From NCBI GenBank assembly GCA_002069815.1, contig MWCB01000015.1, forward strand, positions 1 through 34,621: a DNA stretch of 34,621 nucleotides, read 5' to 3'. Shown piece by piece: positions 17,683-25,410 of this stretch. This DNA comes from Tenericutes bacterium ADurb.Bin239 (lineage in GTDB: Bacteria > Bacillota_I > Bacilli_A > RFN20 > CAG-826). The notes under the pieces were generated by a model. The model made no database searches and was not told the DNA's origin. It saw nothing but the letters and a program-made list of their open reading frames with translations. Position 1 is the first letter of the stretch. Every line of letters begins with the position of its first letter. Made by a program: the position numbers and the translations under genes.

Positions 17683-17724
17683 AATATATCATAGTCACGT
17701 AAAAGATTGTAAAGATATTGTAAA
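17683..17724 (-). promoter_or_regulatory. Pho box and -10 region of the pst operon
   Basis: On the minus strand TTTACA (17719-17724), TTTACA (17708-17713) and TTACGT (17697-17702) are phased at exactly 11 bp, the arrangement of Bacillus PhoP boxes (TT(A/C/T)ACA repeats with about 5-bp spacers). An extended -10, TG-A-TATATT, has its hexamer at 17683-17688, 8 bp further on, so the repeats cover the -35 region as in activator-dependent Pho promoters. Confidence 0.65.
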
Positions 17725-17740
17725 TATAAATATTTGCAAT

Positions 17741-17884
17741 TTAATTATTCATTAACTCTTTAAGGAGTTTACTACCAAGTGGGGTCATTAATATCCGTTC
17801 ATTCTTGCTATTATTAGATAAAATTATGACTCCTTTACTCTTAATCAATATTAGTGTTAAACGTTCTAAATAAAAAAGATGCAA
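17741..17884 (-). pseudogene. Remnant ORF resembling the C-terminus of a winged-helix regulator
   Basis: An open stretch of 47 residues (TTG to TAA) reads YLERLTLILIKSKG, then NERILMTPLGSKLLKELM. The end resembles the wing and last helix of MarR-like regulators (LTxxGxxLL). There is no proper start or ribosome binding site, and its 5' end lies inside the terminator at 17872-17914, so it is probably a decayed gene. The match is by eye only and weak. Confidence 0.3.
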
Positions 17885-17914
17885 ATTAAGGTTTCAAGGT
17901 TAATCTACATCTTT
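17872..17914 (-). terminator. Rho-independent terminator of the LytTR-DUF3021 operon
   Basis: Minus strand: AAAGATG (17908-17914) pairs with CATCTTT (17875-17881). An inner ATTAA/TTAAT stem is separated from it by a small internal loop, and a run of T follows. It lies 26 nt after the stop of the DUF3021 gene. Confidence 0.75.
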
Positions 17915-17939
17915 AATAATTAATATTTCCTAAGATCTA

Positions 17940-18407
17940 CTACTTTTTTTCACTTAATTTAGCATTTATCGCTTTAATTTGTTGCCGGATAACGAAGTAA
18001 TTTAAAACCCAAACAACAGCGTATATAACGGTAAACATTAAAATAAAGAGTAAGACCGCGCCTATTTTAAGGGGAAACCAACGGAGAAATACACCCGCTA
18101 AAAACATTGGTATAATCGTGACAAAGTAATAGATAGCACTTCTTTTTAATAAACTCCACTCTTCTTTATTCCATACTTCACTAGCAAGGGCAAAACTCAT
18201 TCCAATAATGCCGTAAACTAGCGCCGCTATAAATGTGGCTAAAAGCTCATTTCCACCAAACATTGTAGTAAAGCTTGGCACAACTGGTCCGTAATTTGTG
18301 CCATCAATGAATAGGACAGCCGCTAGGATCGAGAATAAATGTCCAATCCCAATCCCACTAAAAAAGCCAAATGAACCTAACATTAATAATCTTTTTGTTT
18401 TACTCAT
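17940..18407 (-). CDS. DUF3021-family membrane protein, partner of the LytTR regulator
   Basis: 155 residues with four hydrophobic helices (about 10-33, 55-75, 90-108, 115-138) and a short basic C-terminal tail. The pattern (GFFSGIGIGHLF, then helices ending VLNYFVIRQQIKAINAKL) matches DUF3021. These proteins are typically encoded next to a LytTR-domain regulator and are thought to restrain it at the membrane. Here the pair is 13 bp apart, with AAGGAGG overlapping the regulator stop. The signal sensed is unknown. Confidence 0.8.
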   Translation of the reverse strand: MSKTKRLLMLGSFGFFSGIGIGHLFSILAAVLFIDGTNYGPVVPSFTTMFGGNELLATFIAALVYGIIGMSFALASEVWNKEEWSLLKRSAIYYFVTIIPMFLAGVFLRWFPLKIGAVLLFILMFTVIYAVVWVLNYFVIRQQIKAINAKLSEKK

Positions 18408-18420
18408 GATCTGCTCCTCC

Positions 18421-18861
18421 TTAAATCCCTAAGTAATTTTTAACATCTTTTAATTTTCGTCTAGAGACATAGACGGTGTCCCCATTAATTAATTCAACAC
18501 TGATTGTTCCAACAAATGAGAGATCAAAACTCTTAACATTGTTTAAATTAATAATGTCAGAGCGTGAAATCCTTAGAAAATTATGCTTATTTAATAATTC
18601 CTCTAATTCTCCTAGTGTTGACTTAGCTCGATATTCTTTTTCGCTTGTTACGATATAGACATTACCTAGACTAGCGTATACTCTTACGATGTCATCTTGA
18701 TTAATAAACTCAAGACGATACCCGCTAAAGCCAATAATCGCGTTTGGCTTAATATTAGCGATATTTTGTTGTAATTCATAAACTTCATCATCAAGTTCTT
18801 TCGCTAATATAATGATGGTTGTTTCCGTAATATTTTTATCTATTTTTACTTCTACCTTCAA
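18421..18861 (-). CDS. LytTR-family DNA-binding regulator without a receiver domain
   Basis: 146 residues. The N-terminal 45 are a short helical region. The LytTR domain follows: DIVRVYASLGNVYIVTSEKEYRAKSTLGELEELL, FLRISRSDIINLNNVKSF and DTVYVSRRKLKDVKNYL. There is no phosphorylation domain, as in the LytTR/DUF3021 two-gene systems. The start is TTG at 18859-18861 with AAAGGAG upstream. A good promoter and a matching LytTR repeat pair lie just upstream, which suggests autoregulation. Confidence 0.88.
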   Translation of the reverse strand: MKVEVKIDKNITETTIIILAKELDDEVYELQQNIANIKPNAIIGFSGYRLEFINQDDIVRVYASLGNVYIVTSEKEYRAKSTLGELEELLNKHNFLRISRSDIINLNNVKSFDLSFVGTISVELINGDTVYVSRRKLKDVKNYLGI

Positions 18862-18893
18862 TTCCCCAAGCTCCTTTCTGTGATCACAACTTT

Positions 18894-18921
18894 ATTCTAT
18901 ATAATCCCCATTTAATGTCAA
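18894..18921 (-). promoter_or_regulatory. Sigma-A promoter of the LytTR-DUF3021 operon
   Basis: Minus strand: a perfect TTGACA (18916-18921), 16-bp spacer and TAGAAT (18894-18899). A 10-bp palindrome, TGTGATCACA (18879-18888), sits at the predicted transcription start. Confidence 0.75.
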
Positions 18922-18931
18922 TAAAATGGTG

Positions 18932-18961
18932 ATGAATGGTCTTTATTCCCCAATGAACGGT
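18932..18961 (-). promoter_or_regulatory. Predicted LytTR operator (two direct repeats)
   Basis: Minus strand: ACCGTTCAT (18953-18961) and ACCATTCAT (18932-18940), separated by 12 bp, so 21 bp repeat to repeat. The first fits the published LytTR consensus [TA][AC][CA]GTTN[AG][TG] at every position; the second differs at one base. The proximal repeat ends 10 bp upstream of the -35, a usual activator position. Confidence 0.65.
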
Positions 18962-18971
18962 CTTTTTATAA

Positions 18972-19011
18972 GAAAAAACTGAACGATAGTTGTCGCCTTT
19001 TTCGTTCAGTT
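18972..19011 (-). terminator. Rho-independent terminator after the 19041-20750 gene
   Basis: Minus strand: AACTGAACG (19003-19011), 17-nt loop, CGTTCAGTT (18977-18985), then a T-run. Confidence 0.75.
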
Positions 19012-19040
19012 ATTTTAAAAAGTAAGGGTGCTAACAATGA

Positions 19041-20750
19041 TTAAACTTGAGTAAAGGTATGCTTTGAATTATCAACATTTAAGTATACTTGACAAGTAAA
19101 TTTACTAATGGATTTATTGAAAGAAACTTCTTCAATTTTAAACCAAGAATAGCGCACTCCATTTTTTACAAGGGAAAATTGTAAATCGTTTGTATATTTA
19201 TCGTTACCGTAATCAGATTTATAGCCCGCGCCCGTAAAGGATGTTTCAAAATAAACAACATCACTTTCCGTGTAAGTAATCGGAAGCGGCAAATACGTAG
19301 AAATTTGACCGTCAGTCCCAGCTTTATACCATTTAAAACTATAATCATTAACTTTAAATTCAGCATTGCAAACAAGATAAGGAATCGCTAAATCCGCTAC
19401 ATAATAATCAAAATTCCAGAGTCCTGAAGTATTCGCATTATTATAAATATTTTTTATCGCATTTCGGTTTTGATTTCCTTCACTATCAGTGACAGTCGCA
19501 TCCCCATTTGTACTTTGATCAGTGTAGATAAAAGCTTTATAGTATTTAAGTTGTGTAAAGTCTTCCCTAATTTGACTGACCTTTTTAAAAGAATTACTCG
19601 TAATTTTATCAAGATAAGTTTCAATAGTGCTATCTGAATATGTTCTTATTTTTTCATATTCGCCGATTGTGTCGACAAGAAGCTCGTAATAATGATTATT
19701 ATTAAGTTCTTTGCGAAGGGCTTGGGTATCATATCCGCTCCCTTCTAAGTCATTAATTAAGTCCGCAATCTCGTTATAGTTAGCATCATCATAATTCCTT
19801 AATAAATTTCTAACTTCCTCATAAATCTTTTCATAGCGCTTATTTTCCATTGCTTTAGGAACAAAAAGTGACACTGGAACAATTACCGCGATAGCAACCG
19901 CAGCAACGATTGCAAATATACCAATCTTTTTCCGCCTTTTCTTACGGGCAACAGCTTTTTCTTCTTCAATTCGCGCAAGAATAACAGTGTATTTTTCATT
20001 AATTTCTTTTGCATCTTTATAATTTTTAGAGCCTAAATAGCGCGATAAATTAACAACCTTTTTTAAATCACTAAGGTTGCTATTAATTTCATATATTTCA
20101 ACAAGACTGATAAGCTCATCATAGCGAGAAAGGAGTGTATCTTTCGGTTTTTCTTCGCTCTTAGGCTCAACTTTTGGTGAAACAACAACTTGATCAGCTT
20201 TAACTTCTTCACAAACGGCTTTTGGTTCTTCTTTGACAATCTTCTTTTCTTCAACCGCCACTTTCTTTTCAACAGCGACTTTCTTCTCTTCAGGTACAAC
20301 TTCGCGCTTTGGCGTTTGAGCAGAAGTGGGTTTTAATACTTTTGCGGTACCCGCTTTAATGTCTTTATCGACTTTAACGATCTCAAAAAGAATAATCAAA
20401 CCGGCTGGCAAGGAACATAATAGGGCACTAAGGGTCGCCCATATTTGAAGTTTTTGTTTACTTTTACTCGTATTAACCGTGTTAATAGTGACATAACACA
20501 CGGGGATTGTAACTAAAAAGAGTAACAAAAAGAGAAATATTGATGGTCTAAAGTTAATAATGGCTTGGCCTGTAAAAGGTAACATCGGAGTTAGAATAGC
20601 CCCGATAACTAACCAAATTTTAATGGCTTTCTTTTTCTTTTCCGATAAATTTACTTCATAATCGGGAGCCATCTCTACACCAAAGATGTTCTTTTTTGGC
20701 TCCTGCTTTTGTTCAACGTTTTGATTGTCATTGCGGTGTTCATCAGTCAT
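19041..20750 (-). CDS. Unknown multi-domain membrane protein with Lys/Glu repeat linker
   Basis: 569 residues; I do not recognise a family. A hydrophilic N-terminus (1-42) precedes three helices (about 45-123). A charged linker (about 150-205) contains a tandem KKVAVE repeat. A helical segment (about 207-270), a basic stop (RKKRRKK) and a fourth helix (about 275-300) follow. The C-terminal 270 residues are probably outside: first helical (NYDEIADLINDLEGSGYD-like), then beta-rich and aromatic (FKWYKAGTDGQIS, RYSWFKIEEVSF). The plan resembles surface-sensing or scaffold proteins with an internal and an external half. GGAGG precedes the ATG. It is a single-gene unit. Confidence 0.6.
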   Translation of the reverse strand: MTDEHRNDNQNVEQKQEPKKNIFGVEMAPDYEVNLSEKKKKAIKIWLVIGAILTPMLPFTGQAIINFRPSIFLFLLLFLVTIPVCYVTINTVNTSKSKQKLQIWATLSALLCSLPAGLIILFEIVKVDKDIKAGTAKVLKPTSAQTPKREVVPEEKKVAVEKKVAVEEKKIVKEEPKAVCEEVKADQVVVSPKVEPKSEEKPKDTLLSRYDELISLVEIYEINSNLSDLKKVVNLSRYLGSKNYKDAKEINEKYTVILARIEEEKAVARKKRRKKIGIFAIVAAVAIAVIVPVSLFVPKAMENKRYEKIYEEVRNLLRNYDDANYNEIADLINDLEGSGYDTQALRKELNNNHYYELLVDTIGEYEKIRTYSDSTIETYLDKITSNSFKKVSQIREDFTQLKYYKAFIYTDQSTNGDATVTDSEGNQNRNAIKNIYNNANTSGLWNFDYYVADLAIPYLVCNAEFKVNDYSFKWYKAGTDGQISTYLPLPITYTESDVVYFETSFTGAGYKSDYGNDKYTNDLQFSLVKNGVRYSWFKIEEVSFNKSISKFTCQVYLNVDNSKHTFTQV

Positions 20751-20994
20751 TATAAAAGTGCCTCCAACGTGTAAATATTAGTAATCTTATACGTATGTTC
20801 CATACTAAAATTATTTTAACACCGCTCTTTTTCAAAATATAGTCATTAAATAAGTGTTCCTTTTTATAAATTTTCAAATTTATAATACTTAATTAATAAA
20901 AAGTCTCATATATTCAATGTTATTTTAATATTATTTGCTGTTTCTCTAATTTCAATTATTTGTTATTATCGTTTTTCTAGCTCTAATAATTACG

Positions 20995-21642
20995 CTATGA
21001 GTAGTAATAGCCAAAATAGGTAACTTGACTATGTTCATTTGTTTTAATATCAAAATAGACTGGATCGATATGAAATCCGGGAAATCCCAAATAATACGAA
21101 TAATGATAGCCGCCAAATGCGGGTGGTTCGGTGGCTAATTCAATTGTTTTTTTAAAATCTGGTTCCCCAAGATGCTCCACAATCTTTTCATCATCAAATG
21201 TCTTTAAGTCGTACTTCTTCAAAAATGACTTCATATAAAGATAGCGTTCTTTAGGAAGAGCATTAGCCCACTTTTCAATTGTAAAACTATAATGAATTTC
21301 AAAAGCAACCTTATTGCCAACCACAAAAAGAATACTAATAAGAGCTAAACCTAAAACAACAAAACTTGGAATAAAGTTCTTCGCCTTCGTTGGTTTATTT
21401 TTCATTAAATAAATATTTAAAGATACAGTTACAGCCGCCACAAATCCAAGTAAAAGTATATTCGCTGGAATATAGAAAATGAGCAATAAAAAATATCCTT
21501 CCCAAATAATTGAATAACATAAATAAAGAAAGGATACAGTTAAGCCTAGGCATACCGCCAAGGAAATAATAAATAAAGCAACAAAGAGACTCCTTGAGTT
21601 ATTCTTTTTACTAACTTCTTCAATATTCACCGCATTTTGCAT
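20995..21642 (-). CDS. Unknown membrane protein with C-terminal extracytoplasmic domain
   Basis: 215 residues. A soluble N-terminus (1-18) and three helices (about 19-48, 52-75, 92-112) precede a domain of about 100 residues. That domain contains KWANALPKERYLYMKSFLKK, VEHLGEPDF and a Tyr/Phe-rich end (YYLGFPGFHIDPVYFDI). The LGEPDF, then hydrophobic-D-VYFDI pattern vaguely recalls SmpA/OmlA-like small domains; I would not assign it. There is no ribosome binding site. A perfect TATAAT lies 6 nt before the ATG and includes the stop codon of the upstream acyltransferase gene, so it may have its own leaderless transcript as well as reading through. Confidence 0.6.
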   Translation of the reverse strand: MQNAVNIEEVSKKNNSRSLFVALFIISLAVCLGLTVSFLYLCYSIIWEGYFLLLIFYIPANILLLGFVAAVTVSLNIYLMKNKPTKAKNFIPSFVVLGLALISILFVVGNKVAFEIHYSFTIEKWANALPKERYLYMKSFLKKYDLKTFDDEKIVEHLGEPDFKKTIELATEPPAFGGYHYSYYLGFPGFHIDPVYFDIKTNEHSQVTYFGYYYS

Positions 21643-21654
21643 GCTTTAATTATA
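21643..21654 (-). promoter_or_regulatory. -10 box abutting the 21642 start codon (leaderless)
   Basis: Minus strand: TATAAT (21649-21654), 6 nt, then ATG (21640-21642), so predicted +1 is the A of ATG. The -10 box contains the stop codon of the upstream gene. The -35 is weak. Confidence 0.5.
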
Positions 21655-22378
21655 CACTAGGCGCGACTGGTAACTCAGTATATAGTAAGGCATTCGTTCG
21701 TTTAAGAAGATAGTCGGCCATGTCGTTACGATTACTATGCATCTTCTTAAGTTCCGAATACATTATTGGCTTATCAAACATAAAAACATTTGTTTTTTCG
21801 CGTAAATAAGCAGCGTAAATTGGTAAATCAATTCCGCGCCTTAAAGCTATTTCACAAAAAAGGACAAAACCAGGATAAAATTCCTTTAATTGATCAAGAT
21901 ATCCATCTTCGGGATTCTCCGGAAAAATAACGATATTATTACCTTCATTAACAAGTTTAATACTTTCATTAATTGACGCTTTAAAACGTGAATCTTTATA
22001 GGTTGACACAAGCCGTAATCCTTTATAAAAGATATAAGTTAAAGGAGCGGCAATTAAGCAAAATAGTCTTGCTAAATGAATGTTCCATCGTAAAATTTCA
22101 TGGTAATAATCAACGGTCATGTGGCGCCACAGTTTACGAAAACTAGTGTTCATTTCATGTGTACCCCACATCCTAATTGGAAAATCTAAATAACACTCCA
22201 TCGTCAGGGGCACCCGCGCCCCGATGTGATTGACAAGAATAACACTTCCATCCGTGGGTTTTTCCCCTAAATACACAAACTGGGGCTTGCGATATTTTAA
22301 TCTAATCAACCCTTTCATCATCCGGAACCAGAGACGACGGTCTTGTTTGAATCTCTTCTTTTTTATCTTTTTGGCCAT
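21650..22378 (-). CDS. PlsC-like acyltransferase with degenerate active-site motif
   Basis: 242 residues from the ATG at 22376-22378, preceded by GAGGAAAT. Lysophospholipid acyltransferase layout: VILVNHIGARVPLT holds the His of the HX4D motif but without the Asp at the expected place. RMWGTHEM follows, then a membrane-associated helix (LARLFCLIAAPLTYIFY), and the motif-III-like NIVIFPENPEDGYL in place of FPEG. DLPIYAAY is the motif-IV region. It probably acts on phospholipids or a related acyl acceptor at the membrane, but loss of the HX4D Asp leaves activity uncertain. Confidence 0.65.
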   Translation of the reverse strand: MAKKIKKKRFKQDRRLWFRMMKGLIRLKYRKPQFVYLGEKPTDGSVILVNHIGARVPLTMECYLDFPIRMWGTHEMNTSFRKLWRHMTVDYYHEILRWNIHLARLFCLIAAPLTYIFYKGLRLVSTYKDSRFKASINESIKLVNEGNNIVIFPENPEDGYLDQLKEFYPGFVLFCEIALRRGIDLPIYAAYLREKTNVFMFDKPIMYSELKKMHSNRNDMADYLLKRTNALLYTELPVAPSV

Positions 22379-22569
22379 AAATATTTCCTCGTAATTAGTG
22401 ATGAACATTTAATAATGGTCGTAATAAAAGGGCAATATATTACAAAAATGAATACTATTGCCACGATATTCATTATAGCAGTGAAAAGAACTATGAATCC
22501 ACTAAAAAGAAAAAGTGCCTTAAAATGCGCTTGATTACGTTTTTTATTATAAAATTCTTCCTTGTCCAG
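22363..22569 (-). CDS. Possible small two-helix membrane protein, start unclear or 5'-truncated
   Basis: An open frame from a CTG at 22567-22569 (stop-bounded just before) to the TAA at 22363-22365, overlapping the acyltransferase start. It reads LDKEEFYNKKRNQAHFKALF, then two hydrophobic helices joined by a short turn and a basic end (ITRKYLWPKR). The charged start followed by a helical hairpin looks like real coding, but no ATG, GTG or TTG with a ribosome binding site precedes it, and the only ATG is internal. It may be the 3' end of a lost gene. Confidence 0.3.
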   Translation of the reverse strand: MDKEEFYNKKRNQAHFKALFLFSGFIVLFTAIMNIVAIVFIFVIYCPFITTIIKCSSLITRKYLWPKR

Positions 22570-22605
22570 ATTATTTTAAAATATGTAAATAATTAGTTTC
22601 ACTCG

Positions 22606-22896
22606 CTAAATCATAATCTGAAGTAAAAGAAGGGACACAAATAATGTTACTAAACCAACGATAAAGATATCTTTAATATATGTAAAAAAATTAAGTTTTA
22701 TATCGGCATTTTTTAATATACTCATCCACATTAATCCCGCTAGAGCACCTGCAGCGGTTAATAAAACCCCTAAATTACTCCCAATAACGCTTGCATACAT
22801 TGCCGGTAAGCGCACCCCTTCTTCAACATTTCCAAGCATAAAAAGAAGGTCCCTATGCTTAATATTATAACTAAAAACCATAATAAAAATGTCCAT
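22606..22896 (-). pseudogene. C-terminal fragment of an ArsB/SLC13-type ion transporter
   Basis: 96 residues. AMYASVIGSNLGVLLTAAGA, LAGLMWMSILKNADIKLNFF and a final hydrophobic helix match the C-terminal end of ArsB/NhaD/SLC13 permeases, which are normally over 400 residues. All upstream helices are missing. The apparent ATG at 22894-22896 lies inside the terminator hairpin of the upstream gene, without a ribosome binding site, so it is a dead remnant. Confidence 0.6.
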
Positions 22897-22908
22897 AAAA
22901 GGACATTT
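22882..22908 (-). terminator. Terminator after the YwaF-like gene
   Basis: Minus strand: AAATGTCC (22901-22908), loop TTTTAT, GGACATTT (22887-22894), then TTATTA. It lies 25 bp after the stop codon at 22934 and covers the first codons of the transporter remnant. Confidence 0.65.
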
Positions 22909-22933
22909 ATGATGATATTATATACCAAGCATT

Positions 22934-23731
22934 CTAATAACTAACAACGAGGGAACGCTTCTTCTTTCTTTTATCGGCTAATATTCGAAAAGCGTAAAAT
23001 AATACAATTAACAACACTAATAATCCCACAACCATAATCTTATAAAGAAGGCGATTTCCGTTAACCATATTACTAATAATAGAATAGGGGGTGCCATCAT
23101 CTCTTTCAAGAAACATATAATTGTATGGAATCGTTAAATTGGCAATTTGCGCTAAAAGAACGACCCCTAATAAAATAGCGCATGTAATCCCCATGTTTTT
23201 ACTTTTTAATGAAGCCATTCGTGTGATTCCAATAAAAAGTGAGGCAAAAGCTGAAATACAGTGTGTAATAGCACTAACTACATTATCAAACGATAAAACC
23301 GGATAAGTATTATAATTTTGGGCCGCACCAACCGTTCCCATTATTCCAGCAATAAATCCGAAAATTAAGATAAAATCTAACGCTGCTGCCTTTAATCTCC
23401 CTTTTGAAAAAGCGGCAAGCGGTAAAGCAATCAACATAATTGAACATAAAAAGAGTGGTAAAGTATGTAAGATTGTATCAATAACATCTCCGCTTCTAAC
23501 ACAAAGGATTATGATTTTTAAAACTTCAAATGCATCAATTGCAATGGCCGCTATCATAATCGTTCGATTTTTTAGTCTTTCATTATTTCGATATTTACGT
23601 CCTAAGAAAATCCCTAGAAAAATCATAATGGCAATCATAATCGAAGTAAATAAAATATGTTGCCAACTCCAAGCCCCTTCTGGTGTACGACGATAGCCAC
23701 CGATACCAAAGAAATCCGTTAAATATATCAT
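22934..23731 (-). CDS. YwaF/TIGR02206-family integral membrane protein (TMEM164-like)
   Basis: About 265 residues with seven or eight helices. The YwaF pattern is seen in SWQHILF near the N-terminus, LPLFLCSIMLIALP with its conserved Cys, and IPYNYMFLERDD late in the protein. Human TMEM164, a distant member, is an acyltransferase in ether-phospholipid synthesis; activity here is not shown. I chose the ATG at 23729-23731 (weak GAAG upstream). A TTG at 23744-23746 would add five residues. It is a single gene with its own terminator. Confidence 0.75.
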   Translation of the reverse strand: MIYLTDFFGIGGYRRTPEGAWSWQHILFTSIMIAIMIFLGIFLGRKYRNNERLKNRTIMIAAIAIDAFEVLKIIILCVRSGDVIDTILHTLPLFLCSIMLIALPLAAFSKGRLKAAALDFILIFGFIAGIMGTVGAAQNYNTYPVLSFDNVVSAITHCISAFASLFIGITRMASLKSKNMGITCAILLGVVLLAQIANLTIPYNYMFLERDDGTPYSIISNMVNGNRLLYKIMVVGLLVLLIVLFYAFRILADKRKKKRSLVVSY

Positions 23732-23820
23732 AATTTTTTTCTTCAAATATTAGTTAACTACTTTCACTCTTTAATTTCAACAAAAAGATAGGTTATAAGT
23801 CATTTAAAGTAATTTTATGT

Positions 23821-23850
23821 AAAAAAACAGGCTCGGATATACCTAGCCTG
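23821..23850 (-). terminator. Rho-independent terminator after the 23879-25243 gene
   Basis: Minus strand: CAGGCT (23845-23850), 11-nt loop, AGCCTG (23828-23833), then seven T. Confidence 0.8.
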
Positions 23851-23878
23851 CTTTTTAGTATTATTAGTCTTCAAATTT

Positions 23879-25243
23879 TTAGATAGTCTTCACTACTGGA
23901 TTTGAATATGTGACTGCATAACCTGCTTTCGGCGATCCATCAGCGTACCCATAGTTAACAGCTTGTAATTCGAAGGTTTCAAGCGAAAACGTTTCATCTG
24001 TATAGGTTGCAAGGATAGTATCAGTGTACACCCAGAACCCATTGATAAAGATTTTATACGTATTGCCACTGATTTGGAAGACGACATTAAAGAATGGTAA
24101 ATTAATCGCTTCATAAGCTTCTCTTAGCGTGGTAGTAGGATCATCAATTACCATTACAGTATCTGGATCTTGGAAAATATATTGATCAGGATATTCATCA
24201 AGAGCATCATAGGTGTAATTGGTAAAGAAACGTCCCGCCCAATATGGTTCATGGAGCGTATTCACGTTGCCGAGAGGGTCATAATTATCATTACCAATGT
24301 AAGTTTGTAAGTACGTTCGACTAGTTCGCGGGCTACCTGAATTAGATAAACTCATCCACGGCGCTACACAGAACCTCTCACTAGTGTCGTAGAAGACACT
24401 TGGATCAACAAAAGCGGTAACGCTAACTTCAAAGGATGAACTCCAGAAGTTGCCAAATCTAGTCGTGGAATAATCAGGAGTTTCTAAACTTCCACCATAA
24501 TTACGCATAGTGACACCATTCCACCGATACCAAGCATTAGGATAAATTGCGGGCGGAATAGCGGTCTCGCCTGAATAATTATTAGTCGTATCGGTCGGAT
24601 TAGTAATAAACGATACGCCCGAATGAACAACTACCACATTAGCGCCTAGTGAACGCGCCCCCGCACAAACATTAACTCCTGGTTCAAAAAAGAAAGCACC
24701 ATCATTATCGTGATTACAGAAGAAATGTATTTCGAGACTATCAATCGCTATCGGCGTTAGAGAATCGGTTAAAATCATTAAATAGCCGCCAACCGTTGCG
24801 TATTCTTTAGCGACTCCACTTGTCAAAAGATCGCTGGCAACGGGGGTAAAACGTTTAAATAACGTTTCGGTCACGATTGCGTAGAGGTTTCCACTTCCCG
24901 AAAAAGTTGCTTTTACTTTCGCAATTCCGTTAATTACGGTGGTGTTCATTAAAACCCCTGGCGTTTTAGAATCACTCGCCGATAAAATGATAAATTTTTC
25001 ATTGCTTTGCAAACTTGCAGTTGAATAGTAATAACTATCGTCATTAGCCGCAATCATTCCGCGTTGTGGCGCTCCTTCTCCTGGACCATCACTAGCGGTC
25101 AAAATTCGGCTATATGCTGGCGCAAGGGGATTAGCGCCAACCCCACCCGAAAGATCTTTGTCGCGAAGCGAATGGAATAATCCAATAACGCCTAACGCTA
25201 AAAAACTAATCAAAAGCAAGCCAAGTTCTTTTTTACGTTTCAT
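23879..25243 (-). CDS. Secreted or membrane-anchored surface protein, unknown family
   Basis: 454 residues. A basic N-terminus and one hydrophobic segment (about 8-25) form a signal or anchor; there is no lipobox and no LPXTG. The rest is beta-rich, low in Lys and high in Thr, Ser, Asn and aromatics. The end (QISGNTYKIFINGFWVYT, then an AVNYGYADG strand and YSNPVVK) resembles the closing strands of concanavalin-A-like/LamG folds, so carbohydrate or glycan binding is possible but unproven. Four Cys are present, including FFCNHDN and NVCAGARS. It diverges from the riboswitch-controlled surface operon and may act with it. AAGGAGATTC precedes the ATG, and it has its own TTGACA promoter without a riboswitch. 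Confidence 0.65.
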   Translation of the reverse strand: MKRKKELGLLLISFLALGVIGLFHSLRDKDLSGGVGANPLAPAYSRILTASDGPGEGAPQRGMIAANDDSYYYSTASLQSNEKFIILSASDSKTPGVLMNTTVINGIAKVKATFSGSGNLYAIVTETLFKRFTPVASDLLTSGVAKEYATVGGYLMILTDSLTPIAIDSLEIHFFCNHDNDGAFFFEPGVNVCAGARSLGANVVVVHSGVSFITNPTDTTNNYSGETAIPPAIYPNAWYRWNGVTMRNYGGSLETPDYSTTRFGNFWSSSFEVSVTAFVDPSVFYDTSERFCVAPWMSLSNSGSPRTSRTYLQTYIGNDNYDPLGNVNTLHEPYWAGRFFTNYTYDALDEYPDQYIFQDPDTVMVIDDPTTTLREAYEAINLPFFNVVFQISGNTYKIFINGFWVYTDTILATYTDETFSLETFELQAVNYGYADGSPKAGYAVTYSNPVVKTI

Positions 25244-25262
25244 AATGAATCTCCTTAACCTT

Positions 25263-25292
25263 ATAATATAAATTATTTACAAATTATGTCAA
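25263..25292 (-). promoter_or_regulatory. Promoter of the leftward surface-protein gene
   Basis: Minus strand: perfect TTGACA (25287-25292), 18-bp spacer, TATTAT (25263-25268), 20 nt from the start codon. Confidence 0.65.
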
Positions 25293-25374
25293 TAACCTTT
25301 TACCCCTAATATTAAGCCTGTTCATTACTTTAATAGCCAAAAGGATACTTTTTTCACTTTTTTCATTAAATATC

Positions 25375-25403
25375 TTGTATCCCAAAATATATTTTGATAG
25401 AAT
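25375..25403 (+). promoter_or_regulatory. Sigma-A promoter of the riboswitch-controlled surface operon
   Basis: TTGTAT (25375-25380), 17-bp spacer ending in TG-A (extended -10), TAGAAT (25398-25403). Predicted start near 25410, just before the aptamer. Confidence 0.75.
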
Positions 25404-25410
25404 GTCATTG

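Noticed and set aside
20866-20883. ATAAATTT/AAATTTAT palindrome as a terminator
   Set aside because: The stem is all A-T with a 2-nt loop and no convincing T-run; likely chance in AT-rich DNA.
22343-22534. Plus-strand 63-residue ORF
   Set aside because: It is antisense to the acyltransferase start and the small minus-strand ORF, with no ribosome binding site.
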